A program made the position numbers and the translations under genes. Shown in pieces: positions 16,860 to 25,175 of a stretch of DNA of 64,000 nucleotides; within the stretch, counting starts at the first letter, position 1; each line of letters starts with the position of its first letter. Origin of the DNA: Roseiarcus sp037446355 (lineage in GTDB: Bacteria > Pseudomonadota > Alphaproteobacteria > Rhizobiales > Beijerinckiaceae). Under the pieces are notes generated by a model. That model ran no database searches. It had not been told where the DNA came from and saw nothing but the letters and a program-made list of their open reading frames with translations. The stretch lies in NCBI GenBank assembly GCA_037446355.1, contig JBBIIT010000005.1:1-64000 (forward strand), read 5' to 3'.

Positions 16860-18431
16860 ATGTTCGAGAGCCTTTCGGAAAAGCTCTCCGGCATATTGGA
16901 CAAGCTGACCGGCCGCGGCGCCCTCTCCGAGGAGGACGTCAACGCCGCGATGCGCGAAGTGCGCCGCGCCTTGCTTGAAGCCGATGTCGCGCTCGAAGTC
17001 GTGCGCTCTTTCATCGACCGCACCCGCACAAGGGCGGTCGGCGCCGCCGTCGTCAAATCGGTCAAGCCGGGACAGATGGTCGTCAAGATCGTCCACGATT
17101 CGCTGGTCGAGACGCTGGGGACCGAGAGCCAGGCTATCGATCTCAACGCGCCCGCGCCGGTCGCGATCATGCTCGTCGGCCTCCAGGGCGCGGGCAAGAC
17201 CACGACCGCCGCCAAGATCGCCAAGCGCCTGACCGAGCGCAACAAGGTCCGGGTGCTGATGGCTTCGCTGGACGTGAAACGTCCGGCGGCGCAGGAGCAA
17301 CTTGCCGTGCTCGGCCGCCAGGTCGGCGTCGACACGTTGCCGATTACCGCCAGCCAGGATCCGGTCGAGATCGCGCGCCGCGCCGAGAGCGTCGCCCGTC
17401 TGCAAGGCTATGACGTCGTGTTGCTCGACACAGCGGGCCGCACCCATATCGACGAGCCGCTGATGGCGGAAATGGCGGAAATTCGCGACGCCGCGCGCCC
17501 GCATGAAATCCTGCTGGTCGCCGACGCGCTGACGGGCCAGGATGCGGTCAATCTCGCCAAGAACTTCAACGAGCGCGTCGGCGTCACCGGCATCGTGCTG
17601 ACCCGGGTCGATGGCGACGGGCGCGGCGGCGCGGCGCTGTCGATGCGCGCGGTGACGGGCAAGCCGATCAAACTGCTCGGCGTCGGCGAAAAAATGGACG
17701 CGCTCGAGGACTTCCATCCTCGCCGTCTGGCCGACCGTATTCTGGGCATGGGCGACATCGTCAGCCTCGTCGAGAAGGCGGCCGAAACGATCGACATGGC
17801 GCAGGCGGCCAGGATGGCCGAGAAAATGCGCAAGGGCGTGTTCGATCTCGACGATCTCTCCGAACAGCTCGCGCAGATCGAGAAGCTGGGAGGGATGGGC
17901 GGCATCATGGGCATGTTGCCCGGCATGGCCAAGATCAAGGATCAGATCGCCTCCGCGCATCTCGATGGCGGCGTCGTCGCCAAGCAACGCGCGATCATCT
18001 CCTCGATGACCAAGAAAGAGCGGCGCAATCCGCATATCCTGACCGATGATTCCAGGAAGGCTTCGCGCAAGAAGCGCATCGCCGCCGGCGCCGGCGTCAA
18101 CGTGGAGGCGGTCAACCGCCTGCTCAAGCAGCACCGGCAGATGGCCGACATGATGAAGATGATGGGCGGCGCCGGCGGCAAACGCGGCATGATAGGCAAG
18201 CTCGGCCAGATGATGGGCATGGGCGGCGGCATGGCCATGCCGAGCCCGGAGCAGATCGAGGCGATGCAGAAACAGCTTGGCGGCGCCCCCGGCGCCCCGT
18301 CCGCGCCCGGACTGCCGAGCGCGCCCCCGCCCGGCGCTTTCAACATACCCCCCAATTTCCCCGGTCTGACGGGCGGCCCGAAATTGCCGGGCCTCGGCGG
18401 ATTCAATCCGTTCGGCGGAAAGAAGAAATAA
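16860..18431 (+). CDS. ffh: Signal recognition particle protein Ffh (SRP54)
   Basis: 523 residues. The N domain is at 1-90. The G domain has its P-loop GLQGAGKTTTAAK at about residue 105, DTAGRTH near 191 and TRVDGDGRGG near 245. The methionine-rich M domain begins near 325 with repeated MGGIMGMLPGM and MMKMMGG segments. The last 60 residues are Gly/Pro/Met-rich and end in a lysine tail, an extension common in alphaproteobacteria. Ffh binds signal sequences and 4.5S RNA and delivers ribosomes to FtsY at the membrane. The ATG is preceded by TTGGAGCGG. rpsP follows after 42 bp, the classical ffh-rpsP-rimM order. Confidence 0.97.
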   Translation: MFESLSEKLSGILDKLTGRGALSEEDVNAAMREVRRALLEADVALEVVRSFIDRTRTRAVGAAVVKSVKPGQMVVKIVHDSLVETLGTESQAIDLNAPAPVAIMLVGLQGAGKTTTAAKIAKRLTERNKVRVLMASLDVKRPAAQEQLAVLGRQVGVDTLPITASQDPVEIARRAESVARLQGYDVVLLDTAGRTHIDEPLMAEMAEIRDAARPHEILLVADALTGQDAVNLAKNFNERVGVTGIVLTRVDGDGRGGAALSMRAVTGKPIKLLGVGEKMDALEDFHPRRLADRILGMGDIVSLVEKAAETIDMAQAARMAEKMRKGVFDLDDLSEQLAQIEKLGGMGGIMGMLPGMAKIKDQIASAHLDGGVVAKQRAIISSMTKKERRNPHILTDDSRKASRKKRIAAGAGVNVEAVNRLLKQHRQMADMMKMMGGAGGKRGMIGKLGQMMGMGGGMAMPSPEQIEAMQKQLGGAPGAPSAPGLPSAPPPGAFNIPPNFPGLTGGPKLPGLGGFNPFGGKKK

Positions 18432-18473
18432 CTTTCAACCTCTCGGCTCCGAGATCAACCTGAAGGAAGTCAA

Positions 18474-18836
18474 ATGTCCCTGAAAATTCGTCTCTCGCGC
18501 GGCGGGGCCAAGAAGCGCCCGTTCTATCGCATCGTCGTCGCCGACGCCCGGATGCCGCGCGATGGCCGCTTCGTCGAGAAAATCGGCACCTTCGATCCGG
18601 TCAAGCCGAAGGACGACGCCAACCGCCTCGTGCTCGATGTCGAGAAGGCCAAGGCCTGGCTCGCCAAAGGGGCGCAGCCGACCGACCGCGTGCTTCGTCT
18701 GCTCGACAGCCTCGGCGTCGCCAAGCGCGAGGCGCATAACAATCCCGAGAAAGCCAAGCCGAAGAAGAAGGCGCAGGAGCGCACCGCGGCCGCCGCGGCC
18801 GCCGCCGAGAAGGCCGCCGCCGCCGCTGCGGAATGA
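18474..18836 (+). CDS. rpsP: 30S ribosomal protein S16
   Basis: 120 residues. The S16 core is residues 1-85 (MSLKIRLSRGGAKKRPFYR, then RDGRFVEKIGTFDP). A Lys/Ala-rich tail at 95-120 is probably disordered and is a common extension in Hyphomicrobiales. GAAGG lies upstream of the ATG. It is in the ffh-rpsP-rimM cluster; a stable hairpin follows the stop. Confidence 0.97.
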   Translation: MSLKIRLSRGGAKKRPFYRIVVADARMPRDGRFVEKIGTFDPVKPKDDANRLVLDVEKAKAWLAKGAQPTDRVLRLLDSLGVAKREAHNNPEKAKPKKKAQERTAAAAAAAEKAAAAAAE

Positions 18837-18849
18837 TCTTGCATCCTTT

Positions 18850-18873
18850 CCCTCTCCCGTTCGCGGGAGAGGG
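18850..18873. repeat. Perfect hairpin with TTCG loop between rpsP and rimM
   Basis: A ten-base perfect inverted repeat, ccctctcccg and cgggagaggg, closes the tetraloop ttcg, which is an unusually stable UUCG loop in RNA. It begins 13 bases after the rpsP stop and ends 15 bases before the rimM GTG, with no T tract. It could be an attenuator, an RNA-processing or stability element, or one copy of a dispersed palindrome; no other copy is obvious in this window. Confidence 0.7.
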
Positions 18874-18888
18874 CGGGGTTGAGCGCCG

Positions 18889-19413
18889 GTGAACCCCGCC
18901 CGTCTGATCGCGCTCGGCGTCTTCGGCGCTCCGCAAGGCGTGCGCGGTGAGTTGCGCGTGAAATCCTATACCCAAGACCCAAAGTCCATCGGCGCCTATG
19001 GCGCGCTGACGGACGCCGAGGGCGTGCGCAGTTTCGCCTTGCGCGTCGCGCGCGTCGTGAAGGACGGCATGTTCGTCGCGCGCGTCGAGGGCGTGACGAC
19101 GCGCGAGGCCGCCGCGGCCCTGACCGGCGTCGAGCTTTTCGCTCGCCGCGATCAACTGCCGCCCCCCGACGCCGACGAATTCTATTACGACGACCTGATC
19201 GGGCTCGTCGCGGCGACGCGCGCGGGGGCCGTGCTCGGCCGCGTCGTCGCGTTGAGCAATCACGGCGCGGGCGACATACTGGAAATCGCGCCCGAGGGCG
19301 GTGGCGAGACGCTGCTGCTGCCCTTCACCAAGGCGGTGGCGCCACAGATCGACTTCACCGCCGGCCGCATCGTCATCGAGCCGCCGGTCGAGATCGATGG
19401 CGGCCGGGAATGA
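18889..19413 (+). CDS. rimM: 16S rRNA processing protein RimM
   Basis: 174 residues from GTG 18889. The N-terminal barrel begins with LIALGVFGAPQGVRGELRVKSY, the family signature. The linker reaches DEFYYDDLIGL at about residue 97, and the C-terminal PRC-barrel contains the LLPFTKAVAPQID motif. RimM binds S19 and assists 30S head maturation. The start lies just after the hairpin behind rpsP, with only a weak GAGCG element upstream, so initiation may depend on that structure. Normally trmD and rplS follow rimM; here an unrelated membrane-oxidoreductase gene begins 118 bp later. Confidence 0.94.
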   Translation: MNPARLIALGVFGAPQGVRGELRVKSYTQDPKSIGAYGALTDAEGVRSFALRVARVVKDGMFVARVEGVTTREAAAALTGVELFARRDQLPPPDADEFYYDDLIGLVAATRAGAVLGRVVALSNHGAGDILEIAPEGGGETLLLPFTKAVAPQIDFTAGRIVIEPPVEIDGGRE

Positions 19414-19531
19414 AGGTCGCGCCGCACGCGCAGCCGGCGAAAACGTCTGGGGCAATGAAACAAAGTCGCCTTCGCCCGCGAAGCAAGCTACGCAGGGCCT
19501 AGGCCCCGAGATCGGGGAATGGCGAGGGCGC

Positions 19532-21667
19532 ATGGGCCAGATTGGAGCGCGCGGTTTGGGGCGCATTTTGCGGCCGCTGGCCTTAGCCGCGATCGTCGCG
19601 CTTGCCGGCGCGCTCGTCCTGGGTGGCTTCGCCAATCCGCGCCATTTGGCGGACGCGCTGCTCTCCGGCAAAGGCTGGGCTCGCGATCATCTCATCGGCG
19701 CGGCGCTCGGCTATGGCGGTCTCTATGTCGCCTTCGCCGCGCTTTCGCTTCCAGGCGCCTGGGCGTTGAGCCTTGCCGGCGGAGCGGTGTTCGGGCCTTG
19801 GATCGGAATTCCGCTGGTGTCGGTTTCCAGTACGATCGGCGCCACTGCGGCGATGCTCATTTCGCGCTACATCCTTCGCGATTGGGTGGCGGCGCGGTTT
19901 CCCGAATTCGTCCGGCGCGTCGATGGCGGCGTCGCGCGTGACGGCGCGCGCTTTCTCTTCGCGGCGCGGCTGACTCCGGTCATCCCGTTTTTCGCGATCA
20001 ATCTCGCGATGGGCCTTACGCGAATGCCGGCCCGCGTCTTCGCCGCGATCACGCTTCTCGGCGCGCTGCCGTTTGTATTCGTTTACGTGCTGGCGGGGGT
20101 GCAGGTTTCCTCGATCGAACGGCCGTCCGACATCTTGAGCGTGCGCGTGGTGATCGCGCTGCTGGCGCTCGCTTTCGCGCCCTTCGCCTTCGAAGCGGTC
20201 GCCGCCGGGCGTCGCCGACGCAAGGCGCTTGCGGACTGGAATCGCCCCAAGGCGTTCGACTACAACCTGATCGTCATCGGCGCCGGTTCGGCCGGGCTCG
20301 TCGCCGCCTATGTCGCGGCGGCGGCGAAAGCGCGTGTGCTGCTGATCGAAGAAGCGGCGATGGGCGGCGATTGCCTCAACACGGGCTGCGTGCCCTCGAA
20401 GGCGCTGATACGCTCGGCCAAACTCGCGCACGAGGGGCGCGAGGCGGAAGCCTTTGGGCTCGAGGGCGCGCTCGAACCCGATTTCGCCGCGGTCATGCGC
20501 CGGGTTCATCGCGTAATCGGCGAGGTCGCGCCGCACGATTCGGCCGAGCGCTATCGCGGCCTCGGCGCCGAGGTGCAGGCGGGGCGAGCGCACGTCGTCG
20601 ATCCCTGGACTGTTGAGGTCGAGCGCCGCCGCTTCACGACGCGCCGCATCGTCGTGGCGACCGGCGCCGAGCCGATCCTGCCGCCCATTCCTGGTCTCAA
20701 CGCGGTCGAGCCGCTCACTTCCGAGACTCTCTGGTCATTGACCGAGGCGCCCAAACGCCTTCTGGTCGTCGGCGGCGGCGCGATCGGTTGCGAACTCGCG
20801 CAGAGCTTTCAGCGGCTCGGCAGCGCGACGGTTCTCGTCGAAGGCGCGCCGCGCGTCATCCCGCGCGAGGACGAAGAGGTCAGTGTCGCGATGCGCGCGG
20901 CGCTCGCCGCCGACGGCGTTGAGATCTTCGAAGGAGTCGGCGTCGCGTCCTTCGCGCCCAGCCGAACAGGATATCTCGCCCGTCTCAGCGACGGTCGCGA
21001 GATTGAGTTCGATCGAGTGATCGTTGCGATCGGTCGCCGTCCGCGCACGCGCGGCTTCGGCCTCGAGGAACTTGGGTTGCTGGAGGACGGAAAACTGGTC
21101 GTGGACGAGCGCCTGCGCACTCGCCTGCCGACGATTTTCGCCGCCGGCGATGTGCTGGGTCAATTGCAGTTCACCCACGCCGCCGGGCAATATGGCGTAT
21201 TCGCGGCTATGCACGCGCTGCTCGGCCCGCTCAAGCCCGGCCGCGCGCGCCTGCCGGCGTTTCCGATGGCGATCTACACTGATCCTGAGATCGCGCGCGT
21301 CGGCCTCAACGAAAGCGAGGCGCGCGAGCGCGGCGTCAACTATGAGGTCACGCGCTATGATCTGGCCGAACTCGATCGCGCCATCGCCGACGGCGCGGCG
21401 CGAGGCTTCGTCAAGGCGCTTACGACGCCGGGGCGCGACCGCATCCTTGGCGTCACCATCGTTGGCGCGCGCGCGGGCGAAATGCTCGGCGAGTTCACGT
21501 TGGCGATGCGCCACAATCTCGGTCTTGGCGCGATCCTCTCCACCATTCATCCTTATCCCGGCTGGAACGATGCGGCGCGCGCGGTGGCGGGCGAATGGCG
21601 GCGCACGCACGCGCCTGGCTGGGCGCTCGAGGCTTCCCGCCGCATCTTCTCTTGGCTGCGAGGTTGA
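19532..21667 (+). CDS. TVP38/TMEM64 membrane domain fused to a MerA/Lpd-like FAD oxidoreductase
   Basis: 711 residues in one frame. Residues 1-230 are a TVP38/TMEM64 (SNARE-associated/DedA-like) membrane domain with the loop sequence AARLTPVIPFFAIN. Residues about 240-711 are a class-I pyridine nucleotide-disulfide oxidoreductase: FAD motif LIVIGAGSAGL, redox pair GGDCLNTGCVPSK (Cys281/Cys286), NAD(P)H motif VVGGGAIGCELAQ and second FAD motif FAAGDV. Where disulfide reductases have HPTxxE this one reads HPYPGWND, so the catalytic His appears to be Tyr675 and the Glu Asp680. No HMA domain or C-terminal Cys pair of true mercuric reductase is present. ATG 19532 lies behind GCGAGGGCG. It is first of five closely packed genes with ynjF-like and ynjBCD-like products. 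Confidence 0.88.
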   Translation: MGQIGARGLGRILRPLALAAIVALAGALVLGGFANPRHLADALLSGKGWARDHLIGAALGYGGLYVAFAALSLPGAWALSLAGGAVFGPWIGIPLVSVSSTIGATAAMLISRYILRDWVAARFPEFVRRVDGGVARDGARFLFAARLTPVIPFFAINLAMGLTRMPARVFAAITLLGALPFVFVYVLAGVQVSSIERPSDILSVRVVIALLALAFAPFAFEAVAAGRRRRKALADWNRPKAFDYNLIVIGAGSAGLVAAYVAAAAKARVLLIEEAAMGGDCLNTGCVPSKALIRSAKLAHEGREAEAFGLEGALEPDFAAVMRRVHRVIGEVAPHDSAERYRGLGAEVQAGRAHVVDPWTVEVERRRFTTRRIVVATGAEPILPPIPGLNAVEPLTSETLWSLTEAPKRLLVVGGGAIGCELAQSFQRLGSATVLVEGAPRVIPREDEEVSVAMRAALAADGVEIFEGVGVASFAPSRTGYLARLSDGREIEFDRVIVAIGRRPRTRGFGLEELGLLEDGKLVVDERLRTRLPTIFAAGDVLGQLQFTHAAGQYGVFAAMHALLGPLKPGRARLPAFPMAIYTDPEIARVGLNESEARERGVNYEVTRYDLAELDRAIADGAARGFVKALTTPGRDRILGVTIVGARAGEMLGEFTLAMRHNLGLGAILSTIHPYPGWNDAARAVAGEWRRTHAPGWALEASRRIFSWLRG

Positions 21668-21668
21668 G

Positions 21669-22334
21669 ATGTTCGACGCCCGGCTTCAACCGATTGTGCA
21701 AAGACTGCTCGCTCCGCTCGGCGCGGCGCTCGCCGAGGCCGGCGTCACGGCCGATGCAGTCAGTCTCGCGGGTTTCGGTTTCGGGCTGCTCGGCGCCGTC
21801 GTCATCGCGTTCGGCGCCTTCAAGAGCGCGCTCGTTCTCATAGCGATCAACCGCGTCGCCGACGGACTCGACGGCGCGCTCGCGCGACGGCGCGGGCCGA
21901 CCGACCGCGGCGCCTTTATCGACATCGCGTTCGATTTCTCCTTTTACGCCTCGGTTCCACTCGCCTTCGCCTTCGCCGATCCCGCTCGCGACGCCCTCGC
22001 GGCGGCGGTGCTGATCTTCGCCTTCGTCGGTACGGGCAGCAGTTTTCTCGCCTTCGCGGCGGTGGCGGGCGCGCGCGGCCTGAAGGCGCCGGAGTTTCCC
22101 ACCAAGGGCATCTATTATCTCGGCGGTCTGGCCGAAGGCGCGGAGACGATCGCCGTCTTTGTCGCGATGTGCCTGTGGCCCTCGCAGTTCCCGTTGATAG
22201 CTTCCGGCTTCGCCGCGCTGTGCCTGCTGACGATGCTCGCACGCTGGCGCTGGGGATGGAAAACGCTCGCGCCGACCGGCGCCGCTGCTGCAACCCAAGA
22301 GGAAAACCATGAAACTTTGGATCTGCGCGCTTAG
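21669..22334 (+). CDS. ynjF: CDP-alcohol phosphatidyltransferase family protein (YnjF-like)
   Basis: 221 residues, six predicted membrane helices. The CDP-alcohol phosphotransferase signature is complete: D65-x2-DG-x2-AR-x8-G-x3-D-x3-D, seen as DGLDGALARRRG then GAFIDIAFD. Such enzymes swap CMP on a CDP-activated lipid for an alcohol; which alcohol is unknown for this branch. The gene starts one base after the preceding stop and its end overlaps the ynjB-like gene by 26 bases, so it is clearly part of the same operon. The symbol is by analogy with E. coli ynjF, whose neighbours are also ynjBCD. Confidence 0.85.
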   Translation: MFDARLQPIVQRLLAPLGAALAEAGVTADAVSLAGFGFGLLGAVVIAFGAFKSALVLIAINRVADGLDGALARRRGPTDRGAFIDIAFDFSFYASVPLAFAFADPARDALAAAVLIFAFVGTGSSFLAFAAVAGARGLKAPEFPTKGIYYLGGLAEGAETIAVFVAMCLWPSQFPLIASGFAALCLLTMLARWRWGWKTLAPTGAAAATQEENHETLDLRA

Positions 22335-23511
22335 CCTGAGTTTAGCGGCTTCTGGCGCGGCGGGCGGCGCGCGCGCCGACGCCGCCTGGGATACGGTGCT
22401 CGCCAAGGCGCGCGGCCAGACCGTCTATTGGAACGCTTGGGGCGGTGACGAGCGCACCAACAATTTCATCGCCTGGGCGGGCGATGAGATGTCGAAACGT
22501 TATGGCGTCGTCGTCAAACAGGTCAAACTCGCCGACACCGGCGAAGCGGTGGCGCGCGTGTTGGCCGAAAAAAGCGCGGGTCGCAATTCCGACGGCACGG
22601 TCGACATGATCTGGATCAACGGGCCTAACTTTCTGTCAATGAAAGAGAAGGGCCTGCTGTTCGGCCCGTTCGCCGACAAGCTGCCGAACTTCGCCTATGT
22701 CGACACGGCCAACAAACCCTCGAACGTCATCGATTTCACGATCCCGGTCGAGGGTATGGAATCGCCCTGGCGGCTCGCGCAATTCGTGCTGATCGAGAAT
22801 TCGGCGGGGGTCGCGACGTCGCCGCGAACGCTTCACGACCTCGCCGCCTGGATCCACGCGCATCCCGGCCGCTTCACCCATCCCGACGCCAAGGACTTCA
22901 TGGGCGCGACTTTCCTGAAACAGGCGTTGATTGATCTTGCCCCGAACCGCGAGCGCCTCGCCAAGCCGGCGACGGACGCGGATTTCGCCGCCGAAACCGC
23001 GCCGCTGTGGGCCTGGTACGATTCCGTGCGCGCCTCGTTCTGGCGCAAGGGCGAACAATTCCCCGCCGACGGGCCCACGCTAATGCGCCTCCTCAACGAC
23101 GGCGAAGTCGATTTCGCGCTGTCGTTCGATCCGGCGGAGGCGGCGGCCGGCGTCGAGGCGGGACGCCTTCCCGCGACGGTCCGCGTCCATACGCTGGACG
23201 GCGGGTCGCTCGGCAACACCAGCTTCGTCGCCATTCCCTATAATTCGCCGCATCGGGAAGGCGCGATGGCGCTGGCGAATTTCCTGCTCGATCCGGCGAC
23301 GCAGGCCCACGCGCAGGATGTCCGAATTCTGGGCAGCTACACCGTGCTCGATCCCGCGAAGCTCTCGCCCGAGCAGAGGAAGGCTTTCATCGACCTGCCG
23401 AGCAACCCCGCCCTGCCGACCAGCGCCGATCTCGGCGCCGTCCTGCTCGAGCCGCATCCTTCGTGGATGACCGCCCTCGCTCAGGAATGGCGGCGTCGCT
23501 ACGCGCATTGA
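22309..23511 (+). CDS. ynjB: ABC transporter periplasmic substrate-binding protein (YnjB-like)
   Basis: 400 residues. A signal peptide covers roughly residues 1-24 (MKLWICALSLSLAASGA, then ARA). The mature protein has the two-lobed extracellular-binding fold, with family phrases VYWNAWGGDERTN and VDMIWINGPNF near residues 38 and 102. It belongs to the YnjB group, whose ligand is unknown, although relatives of the wider group bind thiamine, iron or phosphonates. The ATG has GAGGAA upstream and lies inside the ynjF-like coding end. The permease gene overlaps its last 25 bases. Confidence 0.9.
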   Translation: MKLWICALSLSLAASGAAGGARADAAWDTVLAKARGQTVYWNAWGGDERTNNFIAWAGDEMSKRYGVVVKQVKLADTGEAVARVLAEKSAGRNSDGTVDMIWINGPNFLSMKEKGLLFGPFADKLPNFAYVDTANKPSNVIDFTIPVEGMESPWRLAQFVLIENSAGVATSPRTLHDLAAWIHAHPGRFTHPDAKDFMGATFLKQALIDLAPNRERLAKPATDADFAAETAPLWAWYDSVRASFWRKGEQFPADGPTLMRLLNDGEVDFALSFDPAEAAAGVEAGRLPATVRVHTLDGGSLGNTSFVAIPYNSPHREGAMALANFLLDPATQAHAQDVRILGSYTVLDPAKLSPEQRKAFIDLPSNPALPTSADLGAVLLEPHPSWMTALAQEWRRRYAH

Positions 23512-25175
23512 TCGGGTTTCGCGTCAACCCGGCGCGGACGTTTGTCGCGCTCGCGCTCGGCGGTCCGGTACTGGCCGGGTTGGCGCTGACGCTCGCGCCG
23601 GCCTTCGGCTATCTGCCTGCGATCGGCGGCGGCCGCTTCAACCTGGCCCCATGGCGCGAACTCCTGGCCGAACCCGGCTTCGCAGCGACGCTGCGGCTGA
23701 CCCTCGTCGTCGGCTTCGCCGCGACCCTGCTTTCGCTCGGCCTCGCCTTCGGGCTGCTCGCGGCGTCCGGCGCGCGCGCCAAGGGGCGCGGCTTTGCGTT
23801 CCTTCTGGCGCCGCTGCTGGCTACTCCGCACGCGGCGATGGCGATCGGCCTCGCGTTCCTGATCGCGCCAAGCGGCTGGATCTTTCGCCTCTCGAGCCCT
23901 TGGGCGACCGGCTTCCTCGCGCCGCCCGACTTCGCTACCGTCAATGACGCCGCCGGACTGGCCTTGATCCTCGGCCTAGTCCTGAAGGAAACACCGTTCC
24001 TGCTGATCGTCGCCATCGGCGCTTTGGAGACGATCGGCGCCGATGACCACTTTCGCGTCGCGCGTTCGCTCGGCGAGCCGAGAATCGCAGCCTGGTTAAA
24101 GGTCGTCGCGCCACAGCTTTATACGCGGATGCGCCTGCCGATCTATGCGACGCTCGCCTATTCGCTCTCCACCGTCGACATGGGGATCGTGCTCGGTCCC
24201 TCGCATCCGCTCTCGCTGAGCTTGTTGAGCCTGAGATGGTTCGCGGCGCCCGACCTCGACAAAATATTTCCCGGCGCTGCGGCGGCGACGCTGCAACTCG
24301 TCGTCGCGGTCGCGGCGGTCGGCTGCTGGCGCGGGGGCGAAGCGCTTGTTTCGACGTTCGGCGTTAGCGCGTTGCAGCGGGGTCGGCGCGGCGGAGCGGT
24401 GAACGCGCTTGGCGCAGTCCTCGCGGGCCTTGGCGGCGTGGCGCTGGCGCTCGGCCTCGCTGCGTTGGCGGCTCTAGCGGTCTGGTCGTTCGCTTGGCGC
24501 TGGACGTTCCCGAACGCCTGGCCGGAAACTTGGACATCGGACAATTGGCGGCGCGGAGCCATCGCCTTGACGACTCCGCTAGGCGACACGCTGCTTCTGG
24601 CCGCGGCGTCCGCCTCGGCGGCGCTCGTCGTCGCCGTCGCCTGGCTGGAGAGCGACGATCGGCGCGGACGGCCACCGCCGTCGCGCTGGATCTATCTGCC
24701 GCTGCTGCTGCCACAGATTTCGTTCCTGTTCGGCGCGCAAAGCCTGCTTGCGTGGACGCGCCTGGACGGATCGTTGACCGCGGTCGCCTGGGCGCACACG
24801 CTGTTTGTGTTTCCGTATACGATGCTGTCGTTGGAGCGCTCGTGGCGCGCGCTCGATCCGCGCTACGCGCGCGCCGCCGCCTCGCTCGGCGCTTCCAAGG
24901 GAAGAATTCTGTTTCGCGTCAAACTGCCGATACAGTTTCGCGCGTTGGCGATCGCGTTAGCCATCGGCGTCAGCGTCAGCTTCGCGCAATATCTCTCTAC
25001 GCTGTTCGCGGGCGGCGGACGCGTGACGACTCTGACAACCGAGGCGATCGCGCGAGCCAGCGGCGGCGACCGGCGCTTCGTCGCGGTCGCGGCGTTTCTG
25101 CAAGCGGCGATCCCCGTTCTTGTTTATCTTTGGGCTTTGCTGGCGCCGATGGGACCAAGGCCCGCGCAACGATGA
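23487..25175 (+). CDS. ynjC: ABC transporter permease, two fused membrane units (YnjC-like)
   Basis: About 562 residues with roughly 12 hydrophobic segments arranged as two successive permease units. Each unit carries the coupling-loop EAA-type motif: ARSLGEPRIAAWLKVVAP near residue 190 and AAASLGASKGRILFRVKLP near 465. This duplicated layout matches YnjC and thiamine/iron permeases of the ThiP/FbpB type. ATG 23487 is chosen because it begins with a short basic segment before the first helix; the frame is open a little farther upstream. The stop overlaps the ATPase start (ATGA). Confidence 0.88.
   Translation: MAASLRALIGFRVNPARTFVALALGGPVLAGLALTLAPAFGYLPAIGGGRFNLAPWRELLAEPGFAATLRLTLVVGFAATLLSLGLAFGLLAASGARAKGRGFAFLLAPLLATPHAAMAIGLAFLIAPSGWIFRLSSPWATGFLAPPDFATVNDAAGLALILGLVLKETPFLLIVAIGALETIGADDHFRVARSLGEPRIAAWLKVVAPQLYTRMRLPIYATLAYSLSTVDMGIVLGPSHPLSLSLLSLRWFAAPDLDKIFPGAAAATLQLVVAVAAVGCWRGGEALVSTFGVSALQRGRRGGAVNALGAVLAGLGGVALALGLAALAALAVWSFAWRWTFPNAWPETWTSDNWRRGAIALTTPLGDTLLLAAASASAALVVAVAWLESDDRRGRPPPSRWIYLPLLLPQISFLFGAQSLLAWTRLDGSLTAVAWAHTLFVFPYTMLSLERSWRALDPRYARAAASLGASKGRILFRVKLPIQFRALAIALAIGVSVSFAQYLSTLFAGGGRVTTLTTEAIARASGGDRRFVAVAAFLQAAIPVLVYLWALLAPMGPRPAQR

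Noticed and set aside
19532..21667. Annotation as mercuric reductase (merA)
   Set aside because: The HMA domain and the C-terminal vicinal cysteines needed for Hg(II) are missing, there is no merR/T/P nearby, and it is fused to a TVP38 domain.
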